A DNA stretch of 16,360 bases, taken from assembly GCA_947479995.1 (NCBI GenBank), contig CANKBT010000021.1, forward strand, positions 1 through 16,360, written 5' to 3'. The translations under genes and the position numbers were made by a program. Position 1 is the stretch's first letter. Each line of letters opens with the position of its first letter. The DNA is from Frankiaceae bacterium. Its GTDB lineage: Bacteria; Actinomycetota; Actinomycetes; Mycobacteriales; SCTD01. The notes below the pieces were generated by a model. The model saw only the letters and a list, made by a program, of their open reading frames with translations. It ran no database searches and was not told where the DNA came from. Below are positions 1 to 5,408 of this stretch, piece after piece.

Positions 1-1
1 C

Positions 2-853
2 GCCGAGACCGGGACGCTGCTGGACGCCGAGCTCACGGCGCGCAAGAAGGCCCGGACGGTGCCTGACGACGAGGCGGCTGAGGCCCCGAGTCCGGCCGAC
101 CACTGGCCCGCCACTGTCGTCCCGACCGGTGACGTCGACACGCCCTCTCCTCCACCTCAGCCGCCCCTGCCGCTCGGTCCGCTCGTCGACGAGGCGTTCG
201 GCCAGGTCGGCCCCGGACTCCCGTCGCTCCCACCGGTGGCGTGGCGCGACCTTCCCGGAGCCCCGGTCGAGGGCGAGCCCGGCATGCCCGGCGGCATCGA
301 CCACCACAGCACCGGCCGACGCCACCACGACGCGTTCGTCCAGCTCCTCGCCGACCTGGCCGGGATCCCACCCGGCAGCGGCGTCCCACCGCCCGCGCAC
401 CTGACCGTCCTCGCCCCGCTCGCCAGCCTGCTCGCTGAACCCGGCGCGCCGCCGGCCGAGCTCGACACCGGCCGACGACCCGTCCCGCTCACCCGAGCCC
501 AGCTCGCCCGGCTGTCGTGCGACGCCGCCCTGACCGCGGTCGTCCTCGACGCCGCCGGCAGTCCCGTCGGCGCCAGCGGCCAGCACCGGCACGCGACCGC
601 CCGCGAGCGCCGCGCCCTGCGCGCCCTGTGGGGCGCGAGCTGCGCGGTCAACGGCTGCGACCGCACCGCCACCGTCCCGCACCACGTCGAGATGTTCAGC
701 CGGTCGCACCGCACCCGGCTGGCCGACCTCGTCCCGCTCTGCACCGGCCACCACCACGACGTCCACGACGCCCAGCGCACCCTGCGGCTCCGCGACGGAC
801 GACTCATCCACGAGGACGGCTGGGCCCACCGGACGGCGACAGCCGCCGCCTGA
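2..853 (+). CDS. DUF222/13E12-type HNH endonuclease, 5' end cut off by window
   Basis: The frame is open from base 2 to the TGA at 851-853, so only the last 283 or so residues are here. The C-terminus carries the HNH nuclease module of the actinobacterial DUF222 (REP13E12-like) family: a Cys pair in GASCAVNGCD, the catalytic-type histidines in VPHHVEMF, then DLVPLCTGHHHDVH and a short tail. The upstream Pro/Ala-rich stretch is the variable linker usual between DUF222 and HNH. The family is a metal-dependent DNA nuclease by homology; its biological role is poorly known, and it is highly multiplied in actinomycete genomes. In M. tuberculosis the 13E12 repeats serve as prophage attachment sites. 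Here the gene ends 13 bp before the first copy of the AACGCCGACTAC repeat, so it borders the accessory array directly. Whether it acts on that array is my speculation. Confidence 0.9.
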   Translation, partial: AETGTLLDAELTARKKARTVPDDEAAEAPSPADHWPATVVPTGDVDTPSPPPQPPLPLGPLVDEAFGQVGPGLPSLPPVAWRDLPGAPVEGEPGMPGGIDHHSTGRRHHDAFVQLLADLAGIPPGSGVPPPAHLTVLAPLASLLAEPGAPPAELDTGRRPVPLTRAQLARLSCDAALTAVVLDAAGSPVGASGQHRHATARERRALRALWGASCAVNGCDRTATVPHHVEMFSRSHRTRLADLVPLCTGHHHDVHDAQRTLRLRDGRLIHEDGWAHRTATAAA

Positions 854-866
854 CGCGTGCGGTGAC

Positions 867-896
867 AACGCCGACTACCTCGCTTGCTCGGCGGTT
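867..896. repeat. Array repeat copy 1 with imperfect hairpin
   Basis: Core AACGCCGACTAC at 867-878. AACGCCGA (867-874) pairs with TCGGCGGTT (888-896), leaving one extra G as a bulge and a 13-nt loop. It lies between the HNH stop codon and the start of the next gene. The bulged short stem recalls the extrahelical bases of integron attC sites, but the site is far shorter than a classical attC and its core is not RYYYAAC. Confidence 0.75.
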
Positions 897-911
897 CCAT
901 ACGGTGAGCAT

Positions 912-1550
912 GTGGCGACGCTTGCAGCCCTCGGTGGCGGTCCGACCAACGATGTGCCGGCTGCCTACCTGGTCGCGCTGGGCCGCCTCCTCGACGGGCT
1001 GCGCGGCGAGCAGTGGCAGTCGTGGTCTTCGTCGTCGCCTCTGCAAAAGATCGAGGTCTGCTACACGTTCGAGACCCGGCGCGTGGGCGTCAAGTCGCGC
1101 CAGCGAGGGTCGCTGCTGAAGGTCGACCTGCAGCGCCCTGTGGAGACCATCGTCGGACCCGACCTCGTCGAGTTGGCCTGGCTGGATGCGCAGTCCGTCG
1201 TCGACACGGTTCGCACGAAGGCCCGACTAGGAGCTGCGCCTGCGCTGCCGGCCTTTCCGGACCTGAGCCGACTGATCGAGCGCGACCTGCGCGTCGCGGA
1301 CGAGAGCAACAAGCGCGTCGAGGCGCTACTGGCGCGGCTTGCGGATCGCTTGCCACGAGCTGCCATGCGGGACCTGCTCGACCCGCAGATGGCGCTCACG
1401 TGGCAGGACTTGGTGCTCGAGCTGGCCTTCGAGGTCAAACACGCGGAAGTCGCGCTGTCGTCAGACGAGCAGCAAGAACTGGGCGACCTCCACGACGCCA
1501 TTCGGCGGGCCGAAGATCAGAACGAGGTCTGGGTATCGCGCAACGCCTGA
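912..1550 (+). CDS. Unknown 212-aa protein of the repeat array
   Basis: I do not recognise this protein. It reads from GTG (912) to TGA (1548-1550). The N-terminal 110 residues look mixed alpha/beta, with a stretch (KIEVCYTFETRR) that looks like beta strands; residues 115-210 are rich in Leu, Glu, Arg and Ala and look helical. No signal peptide or membrane segment is seen. Hand-counted GC in 1021-1080 is about 60%, well below the flanking core genes, which suggests recent transfer. The gene starts 15 bp after the hairpin of repeat 1 and stops 8 bp before the core of repeat 2, so it fills one repeat-bounded unit. No convincing Shine-Dalgarno is seen (GGTGAG lies only 3 bp from the GTG). Given the Imm53 neighbour an immunity or antitoxin role is possible, but that is a guess. 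Confidence 0.75.
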   Translation: MATLAALGGGPTNDVPAAYLVALGRLLDGLRGEQWQSWSSSSPLQKIEVCYTFETRRVGVKSRQRGSLLKVDLQRPVETIVGPDLVELAWLDAQSVVDTVRTKARLGAAPALPAFPDLSRLIERDLRVADESNKRVEALLARLADRLPRAAMRDLLDPQMALTWQDLVLELAFEVKHAEVALSSDEQQELGDLHDAIRRAEDQNEVWVSRNA

Positions 1551-1558
1551 GGACCGAT

Positions 1559-1588
1559 AACGCCGACTACTGCTGCTCGCTCAGGCGT
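1559..1588. repeat. Array repeat copy 2 with imperfect hairpin
   Basis: Core AACGCCGACTAC at 1559-1570. ACGCCGA (1560-1566) pairs with TCAGGCGT (1581-1588) apart from one bulged A at 1583. The right arm contains the stop codon of the minus-strand Imm53 gene. A second, perfect 9-bp inverted repeat, ACGCCTGAG (1543-1551) and CTCAGGCGT (1580-1588), brackets the core; it arises because both converging genes end in Ala codon GCC followed by TGA. Confidence 0.75.
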
Positions 1589-1925
1589 CGTCGCCTGTCG
1601 CCCACACGCGGAAGGTGTGAAGCGCCTCTCCCAAGTTGAGAGGGCCACAAGCAGCCTCGAAGGCGCCTTTGGTCCGCCACACCACGAGCCAGTCGTAGTG
1701 GCTGCGATGCACTTCTCTGCGCGCCAGCGGCTTCCCGGCGACGCCGGTGCCCTTGAGGTCGATCTTGACTGTCCAACCGGGGTTGTCGAGCGTGCCGATG
1801 TCGATACCCAAGTCGTGCTCACGGTCGCCGTCGCATTGGAGGGCATACCACGCTTGCACCCACTCCAGCGTCCCTGGCGAGTCCTCATCGTGCGGCGAGA
1901 AGGCTGACCTCACGTCTTCAGTCAC
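1581..1925 (-). CDS. Imm53-family immunity protein
   Basis: The 114-aa product matches what I know of immunity protein 53: LEWVQAWYALQCDGD (20-34), an EHDLGIDIG strand, IGTLDNPGW (43-51), VKIDLKGTG, and the C-terminal GPLNLGEALHTF (94-105). Imm53 proteins are small cytoplasmic proteins thought to neutralise toxin domains of polymorphic toxin systems used in contact-dependent competition; the exact toxin partner is not evident here. No toxin gene is seen next to it, so it is an orphan immunity gene, as is common in polyimmunity loci. The GTG start at 1925 lies 10 bp from the core of repeat 3 and no Shine-Dalgarno is visible; the stop lies inside the arm of repeat 2. The gene therefore fills a unit of about 377 bp almost completely. 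A hand-counted sample is about 65% GC. The first 18 residues are extra relative to the conserved part, so a later start cannot be excluded. Confidence 0.85.
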   Translation of the reverse strand: MTEDVRSAFSPHDEDSPGTLEWVQAWYALQCDGDREHDLGIDIGTLDNPGWTVKIDLKGTGVAGKPLARREVHRSHYDWLVVWRTKGAFEAACGPLNLGEALHTFRVWATGDDA

Positions 1926-1935
1926 GACCGAAGGT

Positions 1936-1970
1936 AACGCCGACTACTCGGTGTCGCGCGCGAGCCGGCG
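1936..1970. repeat. Array repeat copy 3 with imperfect hairpin
   Basis: Core AACGCCGACTAC at 1936-1947 within GGTAACGCCGACTACTCG, which is identical over 18 bp to copy 4. CGCCGACT (1938-1945) pairs with AGCCGGCG (1963-1970) with one mismatch that becomes a G-U wobble on the minus strand. A small hairpin CTTC..GAAG (1916-1933) sits just to the left and contains the GTG of the Imm53 gene. Confidence 0.75.
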
Positions 1971-2100
1971 GCTCTACTTTAGCTGCGGCCACGCCCTAGC
2001 GGTGGGGGTTCACCCCGACCCCGCCGCCGCACTTGGAGAGGGAGGCAGCCCGTTCGAGCCGGGCCGTGGTGGGTTGCAACGCTTCAGCGAGCGCGCTGGT
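1971..2100. other. Gene-free unit between repeats 3 and 4
   Basis: No credible gene lies between the two repeats: the only long plus-strand frame starts at a TTG (2033) and reads straight through repeat 4. The stretch holds a GC-rich dyad around 2001-2016 (GGTGGGGG followed by CACCCC) and a perfect small hairpin CAGCG-AGCG-CGCTG at 2085-2098, two bases before repeat 4. It may be an empty or decayed unit, or it may encode a small RNA; nothing in the sequence decides this. Confidence 0.5.
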
Positions 2101-2145
2101 AACGCCGACTACTCGAGGTCGTGTCAGCATGCGCGGCATGGGCGT
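2101..2145. repeat. Array repeat copy 4 with longer hairpin
   Basis: Core AACGCCGACTAC at 2101-2112, in the same 18-bp context as copy 3. The partner arm is further away: ACGCC (2102-2106) with GGCGT (2141-2145). A perfect inner hairpin CATGC-GCG-GCATG (2128-2140) lies inside the loop. The shape (outer stem, inner hairpin) is the closest of the five to a folded recombination site. Confidence 0.65.
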
Positions 2146-2278
2146 GTGGTCTCGCGGGAAGTTGAGGCTGCCGCAAGCGGCGCCGCTAGGCCGGCCCGCA
2201 CCCCCAGCGGCTGCGCAGGGCAGCGGCCTCATCACCGACGACGTGCGGACGCCGCCGCCGCCTGGCCCGATACGGGAG

Positions 2279-2683
2279 ATGAACGAGGCGGAGTACCGGC
2301 GCTTCGTCAACCACATGCTGTGGCTAGTCATCGACGAAGCCGAGCCGCTCCGCGACCTTGGTAGTCACATGCTGGAGCAAGACATGACCACCGAGACGAC
2401 TTGGGGTCCATGGCCGCCGGAGGACTGCGCGAGGCTGCTTCTCCGATGGTTCGATGCGGGGCTGGTCAGCTTGCACAACGAGGAGACCGCCTTCCCCGAG
2501 GGCGAGGCGCGTGGCTTCCTCGCTACGCCGACACGTTGGCGGGCCGAGGGCGGTGCCTTCGAGCCGTACATCGCCGCGACAGACCGGGGAGCGCAGACCC
2601 CCGATGCGGAGTGGTTCGCTCTGGTCGCAGACCTGCGCCTTCCACCAACACTTGCACCGGCCGAGACAACGGACGACAAGTAG
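2279..2683 (+). CDS. Unknown ~134-aa protein of the repeat array
   Basis: I do not recognise the family with confidence. From ATG 2279 the product begins MNEAEYRRFVNHMLWLVIDE and contains EDCARLLLRWFDAGLVSL (near 48-65), a TPTRW motif and a TDRG stretch; this layout of a helical N-terminus, a 'W-F-D-x-G-L' segment and a short C-terminal domain recalls small immunity-type proteins, but that is only an impression. In-frame ATGs at 2129 and 2138 would add 47-50 residues, but that segment is Pro/Gly-rich and would overlap the hairpin of repeat 4; I prefer 2279, although its GGGAG is directly adjacent and poorly spaced. The TAG stop (2681-2683) is part of repeat 5. GC of 2281-2340 is 60% by hand count, and codons such as CTA and ATA occur, unlike the core genes. 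Confidence 0.6.
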   Translation: MNEAEYRRFVNHMLWLVIDEAEPLRDLGSHMLEQDMTTETTWGPWPPEDCARLLLRWFDAGLVSLHNEETAFPEGEARGFLATPTRWRAEGGAFEPYIAATDRGAQTPDAEWFALVADLRLPPTLAPAETTDDK

Positions 2684-2709
2684 CGCCGACTACCAGCGTC
2701 CACGGCGCT
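2682..2709. repeat. Array repeat copy 5 with perfect 7-bp hairpin
   Basis: Core AGCGCCGACTAC at 2682-2693, differing from the others by A to G at the second base. AGCGCCG (2682-2688) pairs perfectly with CGGCGCT (2703-2709); the altered base is matched in the partner arm. The repeat supplies the stop codons of both flanking genes: TAG (2681-2683) on plus and CTA, read as TAG, (2690-2692) on minus. Confidence 0.75.
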
Positions 2710-2974
2710 TCAGGCTGATCAGCGTCGCGAGGCTGATCAGGGAGAACACGACGAGCACACCAGCAGTCACAAGCCCGCCAGGCAGTAGACCGGGGTCGTT
2801 CGTGCGGCGTCTCCTCGCCCTTGATTCTGTCCATCGAACCGCGTTGAGGCGGATGACGAGGGCCAAGAGCAGCAACACGCCACCCGAGACCACTGCGGGC
2901 CCGTCGACCGCTCCGGTGGCGAGCGCGTCGACACGTGGCGCAAGGCCGCGCACCCGCAGACACGGTCGTGACAC
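2690..2974 (-). CDS. Small two-helix membrane protein of the repeat array
   Basis: From the GTG at 2974 the product is 94 aa, with two hydrophobic segments at about 27-44 (PAVVSGGVLLLLALVI) and 67-88 (GLVTAGVLVVFSLISLATLI), joined by a basic loop (SRARRRR) and ending in KRRGRW. This predicts a small inner-membrane protein with both ends on the same, probably cytoplasmic, side. Function is unknown. The start is uncertain: GTG at 2989 is an alternative, and the longest frame (ATG 3055) would run through the arr operator and is unlikely. No clear Shine-Dalgarno supports any of them. The stop lies inside repeat 5 and is 6 bp from the stop of the converging gene. Confidence 0.5.
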   Translation of the reverse strand: MSRPCLRVRGLAPRVDALATGAVDGPAVVSGGVLLLLALVIRLNAVRWTESRARRRRTNDPGLLPGGLVTAGVLVVFSLISLATLISLKRRGRW

Positions 2975-3009
2975 GCCTCGACCCGCCACCTCAGTATGCG
3001 ACAGCCACG

Positions 3010-3028
3010 GGGGCTTGCCGCAAGCCCC
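3010..3028 (+). promoter_or_regulatory. Rifamycin-associated element (RAE) upstream of arr
   Basis: The 19-bp inverted repeat GGGGCTTGCCGCAAGCCCC, extended by one or two more paired bases on each side, lies 47 bp before the arr start. It matches, from memory, the rifamycin-associated element found in front of rifamycin-inactivating genes (rph, rox, arr, helR) in actinomycetes, which mediates induction by rifamycins. A TTGCCG inside it (3015-3020) and CACACT (3040-3045) are 19 bp apart and could be -35 and -10 boxes, but that is weak. It lacks a T-run, so a terminator is less likely. Confidence 0.8.
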
Positions 3029-3075
3029 CGGTGAGGGCCCACACTCCGCGCTCACCCGCGACGACAGGAGTGCTC

Positions 3076-3501
3076 GTGCCCCACCCGCTCGACGACGGCC
3101 CGTTCTTCCACGGCACCACGGCGGACCTGCGCCCCGGCGACCTGCTGACCGCCGGCCGCCCCTCGAACTACCGGCCCGAGGTGGTCATGAACCACGTCTA
3201 CTTCACGGCGCTGGTCGACGGAGCCGGGCTCGCCGCCGAGCTCGCGGCGCAGCTCGTGCCGGGTGACCGCGCGCCGCGCGTCTACGCCGTCGCGCCGACC
3301 GGGCCGTACGAGGACGACCCGAACGTGACCGACAAGCGGTTCCCCGGCAACCCGACGCGGTCCTACCGCAGCCGGGAGCCGTTGCGCGTGCTGCGGGAGG
3401 TGACCCACTGGTCCCGGCTGACCGCCGCGCAGAAGCAGGAGTGGGCGGAGCGGCTGGCGGTCCTGCTCGCCCCCGGCGGAGGCGGCGACATCGTCAACTG
3501 A
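3076..3501 (+). CDS. arr: Rifamycin ADP-ribosyltransferase Arr
   Basis: The 141-aa product has the whole Arr fold signature: GPFFHGTTADL with His12, GDLLTAG, NHVYFTAL with Tyr42, VYAVAPTGPYEDDPNVT with Asp80/Asp81, and KRFPGNPTRSYRSREPLRV. His, Tyr and Asp correspond to H19, Y49 and D84 of the M. smegmatis enzyme. Arr transfers ADP-ribose from NAD+ to the ansa-chain hydroxyl of rifamycins in the cytoplasm and so inactivates them. The start GTG at 3076 is chosen because AGGAG (3066-3070) lies 5 bp upstream; a GTG at 3070 overlaps that Shine-Dalgarno. The length equals that of typical Arr proteins. The RAE in front suggests rifamycin induction. The stop overlaps the end of the converging DUF309 gene by 8 bp. 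arr-2 relatives are known integron cassettes, but this copy has its own promoter region and no repeat behind it. Confidence 0.95.
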   Translation: MPHPLDDGPFFHGTTADLRPGDLLTAGRPSNYRPEVVMNHVYFTALVDGAGLAAELAAQLVPGDRAPRVYAVAPTGPYEDDPNVTDKRFPGNPTRSYRSREPLRVLREVTHWSRLTAAQKQEWAERLAVLLAPGGGGDIVN

Positions 3502-3913
3502 GCGGCGGGCGCAGCCGCAGCACCGGCGCGCTCGCGTCACCCGCGTCCACCCGGTCCGCGACCCCGACCGCCCATGCCGCGAGACCGGCGTCCAGCCCGT
3601 ACGGCAGGGCGGCGGGGAGCGACGCGGCGCCGCGGCGGAGCAGGCGGGCGCCGCCGACGGCGTTGCCGCGCTGCAGGTGCGTCACGCCGACGCAGAGCTG
3701 CGCGAGCCCCTGCCACAGGGCGCGCTCGCCGGCGGGCGCGGCTTTCCACGACGCCTCGAGCACCTCGTGCGCGGCGAAGGCCCGGCCCTCGTCGAGCAGC
3801 GACTGCGCGAGGTCGAGCGCGTCGTGCGGCGGCAGCGCCTGCTCCGGCGGGTCGGGCACGGCGTCGGGGGAGTCGAGCGGCACGGGCCGCCCGAGGCGGT
3901 CACGCGCCCGCAT
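3494..3913 (-). CDS. DUF309 domain protein
   Basis: The 139-aa protein carries the DUF309 signature: FAAHEVLEASWK (46-57), then ERALWQGLAQLCVGVTHL (63-80) followed by QRGN and GGARLLRRG. DUF309 proteins are small all-helical soluble proteins of unknown function; the AHE..E..W and QG..Q motifs form a compact helical core. The ATG at 3913 lies inside the 3' end of the upstream hydrolase gene (14-bp overlap), so the two are almost certainly one translationally coupled operon. The gene ends in an 8-bp tail-to-tail overlap with arr. Nothing indicates a functional link to rifamycin resistance. Confidence 0.88.
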   Translation of the reverse strand: MRARDRLGRPVPLDSPDAVPDPPEQALPPHDALDLAQSLLDEGRAFAAHEVLEASWKAAPAGERALWQGLAQLCVGVTHLQRGNAVGGARLLRRGAASLPAALPYGLDAGLAAWAVGVADRVDAGDASAPVLRLRPPLS

Positions 3914-4802
3914 GCGCCAGCAGCGCGGCGGTGACCCGGTCGGGGGCCTCCTCGTGCAGGAAGTGCCCCACGCCGTCGACCACCTGCAGCGCGTAGCCGG
4001 CGCGCGCCCACTGCTCGGAGCCCTCGACGGTGCTGCGCAGGATGCAGGCGTCGAGCGCGCCGTGCAGGTGCAGCACCGGCACCTGCACGCCCGGCTCGAG
4101 CAGCCGGTAGTAGCGCAGCCCGCTCGGCCGCGTCAGCGACCGCACGCTCCAGCGGTAGTACTCGAGCGCGCAGTGCGCCGCGGCGGGGATCTGCAGCGCC
4201 TCGGTGCAGCGCGCCTCGGTCTCGAGGTCGGGGAAGCCCGGCCCGGCCCAGCGCCGCATCAGCTCGCCGACGAGGCCGCCGGTGACGAGGCGGCGCTCGG
4301 GCACGCGCGGCACCTGGAAGCCGCTGATGTACGACGACGCGCGCGCCTGCGCGCCCGCCTTGAGCACCTCCTGGCGCATGCGCGTCGGGTGCGGGATCGC
4401 GAGCACCGACAGCCGGTTCACCACCCGCGGGTGCAGGGTCGCCGTCGCCCACGCCAGGTAGCCGCCCCAGTCGTGGCCGACGAGGTGCGCGTCGCGGGCA
4501 CCGAGCGCGCGCACCAGCCCGGCGACGTCCGCCGACAGCGTGTACGCGTCGTAGCCGCGCGGCGGCTTGTCGGTCGCGCCGTACCCCCGCAGGTCGGGGG
4601 CGACGGCGTGGAACCCGGCCTCGGCGAAGGCGGTGAGCTGGTGGCGCCACGACCACCAGAACTCCGGGAAGCCGTGCAGCAGCAGGACCAGCGGGCCGTC
4701 GGCCGGTCCGGCCTCGGCGACGTGGAAGCGCAGGCCGCCGGCGGTCACGTCGCGGTGCCGCCACGGGCCCTCGACGAGGACGCTGCTCTCGTCGGGCGGC
4801 AC
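3900..4802 (-). CDS. Alpha/beta hydrolase, epoxide-hydrolase-like
   Basis: The 300-aa protein is a complete alpha/beta-hydrolase of the epoxide hydrolase subfamily. The oxyanion motif HGFPEFWWSW is at 43-52, the nucleophile elbow GHDWGG places the nucleophile Asp at 111, the acid is probably Asp251 (HGALDACI) and the base His280 (GVGHFLHEE). Tyrosines in the cap (Tyr158 in SSYISGF; Tyr215/216 in EYYRW) could be the pair that polarises the epoxide oxygen. An Asp nucleophile rather than Ser fits epoxide hydrolases or haloalkane dehalogenases; the HGFPE motif and tyrosines favour the former. The substrate is unknown. No signal peptide, so cytoplasmic. It is the first gene of a pair with DUF309. 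Confidence 0.9.
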   Translation of the reverse strand: MPPDESSVLVEGPWRHRDVTAGGLRFHVAEAGPADGPLVLLLHGFPEFWWSWRHQLTAFAEAGFHAVAPDLRGYGATDKPPRGYDAYTLSADVAGLVRALGARDAHLVGHDWGGYLAWATATLHPRVVNRLSVLAIPHPTRMRQEVLKAGAQARASSYISGFQVPRVPERRLVTGGLVGELMRRWAGPGFPDLETEARCTEALQIPAAAHCALEYYRWSVRSLTRPSGLRYYRLLEPGVQVPVLHLHGALDACILRSTVEGSEQWARAGYALQVVDGVGHFLHEEAPDRVTAALLAHAGA

Positions 4803-4884
4803 GCGGCCGAGCGTGCCACACGGCCCGCGCCCCCGGTCACGGGGCCGCCGGGCCGACGACCACCGCTCGGCGCCTCAGGCGGCC

Positions 4885-4898
4885 GGCGGGCGCCCGCC
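4885..4898 (-). terminator. Possible hairpin after the holin-like gene
   Basis: GGCGGGCGCCCGCC is a perfect 14-bp palindrome located 28 bp beyond the stop of the holin-like gene, in the 123-bp gap before the hydrolase gene. It could fold into a short strong hairpin. There is no T-run, and chance palindromes are common at this GC content. Confidence 0.3.
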
Positions 4899-4925
4899 CG
4901 TCACGGTCGCTGGCGGGGCGTGCGG

Positions 4926-5336
4926 TCAGACCTTCTCGGTCGGGTGCTTGGCCCAGGCGATGTCGTCCTTGACCGTCTCGATGGTCTTCTCCGGCGGGCC
5001 GACCTTGCTTACCGACTTCTTGCCGAACAGCGCGGCCGCGCCGGCGACGACGACGTAGAGCACGCCGACGATCGTGAAGCCGAGGCCGAGGGGCACGAGC
5101 TCGCCGAGCGCGTACGCCAGGCCGATCGACAGGAACACCAGGCCGAGCAGGGCCGCGACGCCCGCCGCGCCGAAGGCGCCGGCGCCCTTGCCCGCCTGCA
5201 CGGCGTCGCGCTTGAGCTCGAGCTTGGCCAGCTCCACCTCCTGGCGCATGAGCAGCGACAGGTCGGACGTGGCGGTCGCGACGAGCTCCCCGAGGGTCTT
5301 GTCCTGGGTGCTGCCCGGGGTGGTGCTGCTGGCCAT
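4926..5336 (-). CDS. Holin-like (actinobacterial superfamily III / DUF1469) membrane protein
   Basis: The 136-aa protein has a polar N-terminus with an amphipathic helix (DLSLLMRQEVELAKLELKRD, 25-44), two hydrophobic helices (about 52-78 and 83-104) and a charged C-terminus (KKSVSKVGPPEKTIETVKDD). This is the layout of the 'phage holin family' (Phage_holin_3_6, DUF1469) that is common on actinobacterial chromosomes outside prophages, often with DUF3618 partners. Despite the name a lysis role is not established for chromosomal members; the neighbours here are not phage genes. The ATG at 5336 is preceded by GAGGAG with good spacing. It appears to be a single-gene transcription unit with 72 bp behind the upstream SRPBCC gene. 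Confidence 0.85.
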   Translation of the reverse strand: MASSTTPGSTQDKTLGELVATATSDLSLLMRQEVELAKLELKRDAVQAGKGAGAFGAAGVAALLGLVFLSIGLAYALGELVPLGLGFTIVGVLYVVVAGAAALFGKKSVSKVGPPEKTIETVKDDIAWAKHPTEKV

Positions 5337-5408
5337 GGTGGCTCCTCGTGATCGGCTCGCGGTCGGCCTACCCGCGCCCCGGGTCCTGACGCCTGCGCGC
5401 CGGGACGC

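Noticed and set aside
2033..2683. Start of the unknown gene at TTG 2033
   Set aside because: The frame would translate repeat 4 and its hairpin, and the extra residues look non-globular; a start at 2279 is more plausible.
867..2709. CRISPR array
   Set aside because: The repeats are only 12-18 bp, the spacers are 165-692 bp and contain genes, and no cas genes are present.
867..2709. Classical integron attC sites
   Set aside because: The cores read TAACGCC/GGCGTTA but do not fit RYYYAAC...GTTRRRY, and the hairpins (28-45 nt) are shorter than typical attC. Only a resemblance is claimed.
3009..3029. Intrinsic terminator
   Set aside because: The inverted repeat has no T-run, and it lies at the 5' side of both flanking genes; the match to the rifamycin-associated element explains it better.
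2690..3055. Start of the small membrane protein at ATG 3055
   Set aside because: It would place the coding region over the RAE operator and the arr promoter, and the added residues show no domain.
2..3075. Insertion sequence or prophage remnant
   Set aside because: No transposase, integrase or structural phage gene and no terminal inverted repeats are seen. The holin-like gene at 4926 belongs to a family common on actinobacterial chromosomes.
3076..3501. arr as a further member of the repeat array
   Set aside because: No repeat core lies on either side of arr beyond copy 5, it has a good Shine-Dalgarno and its own operator, and its GC content looks like the core genome.
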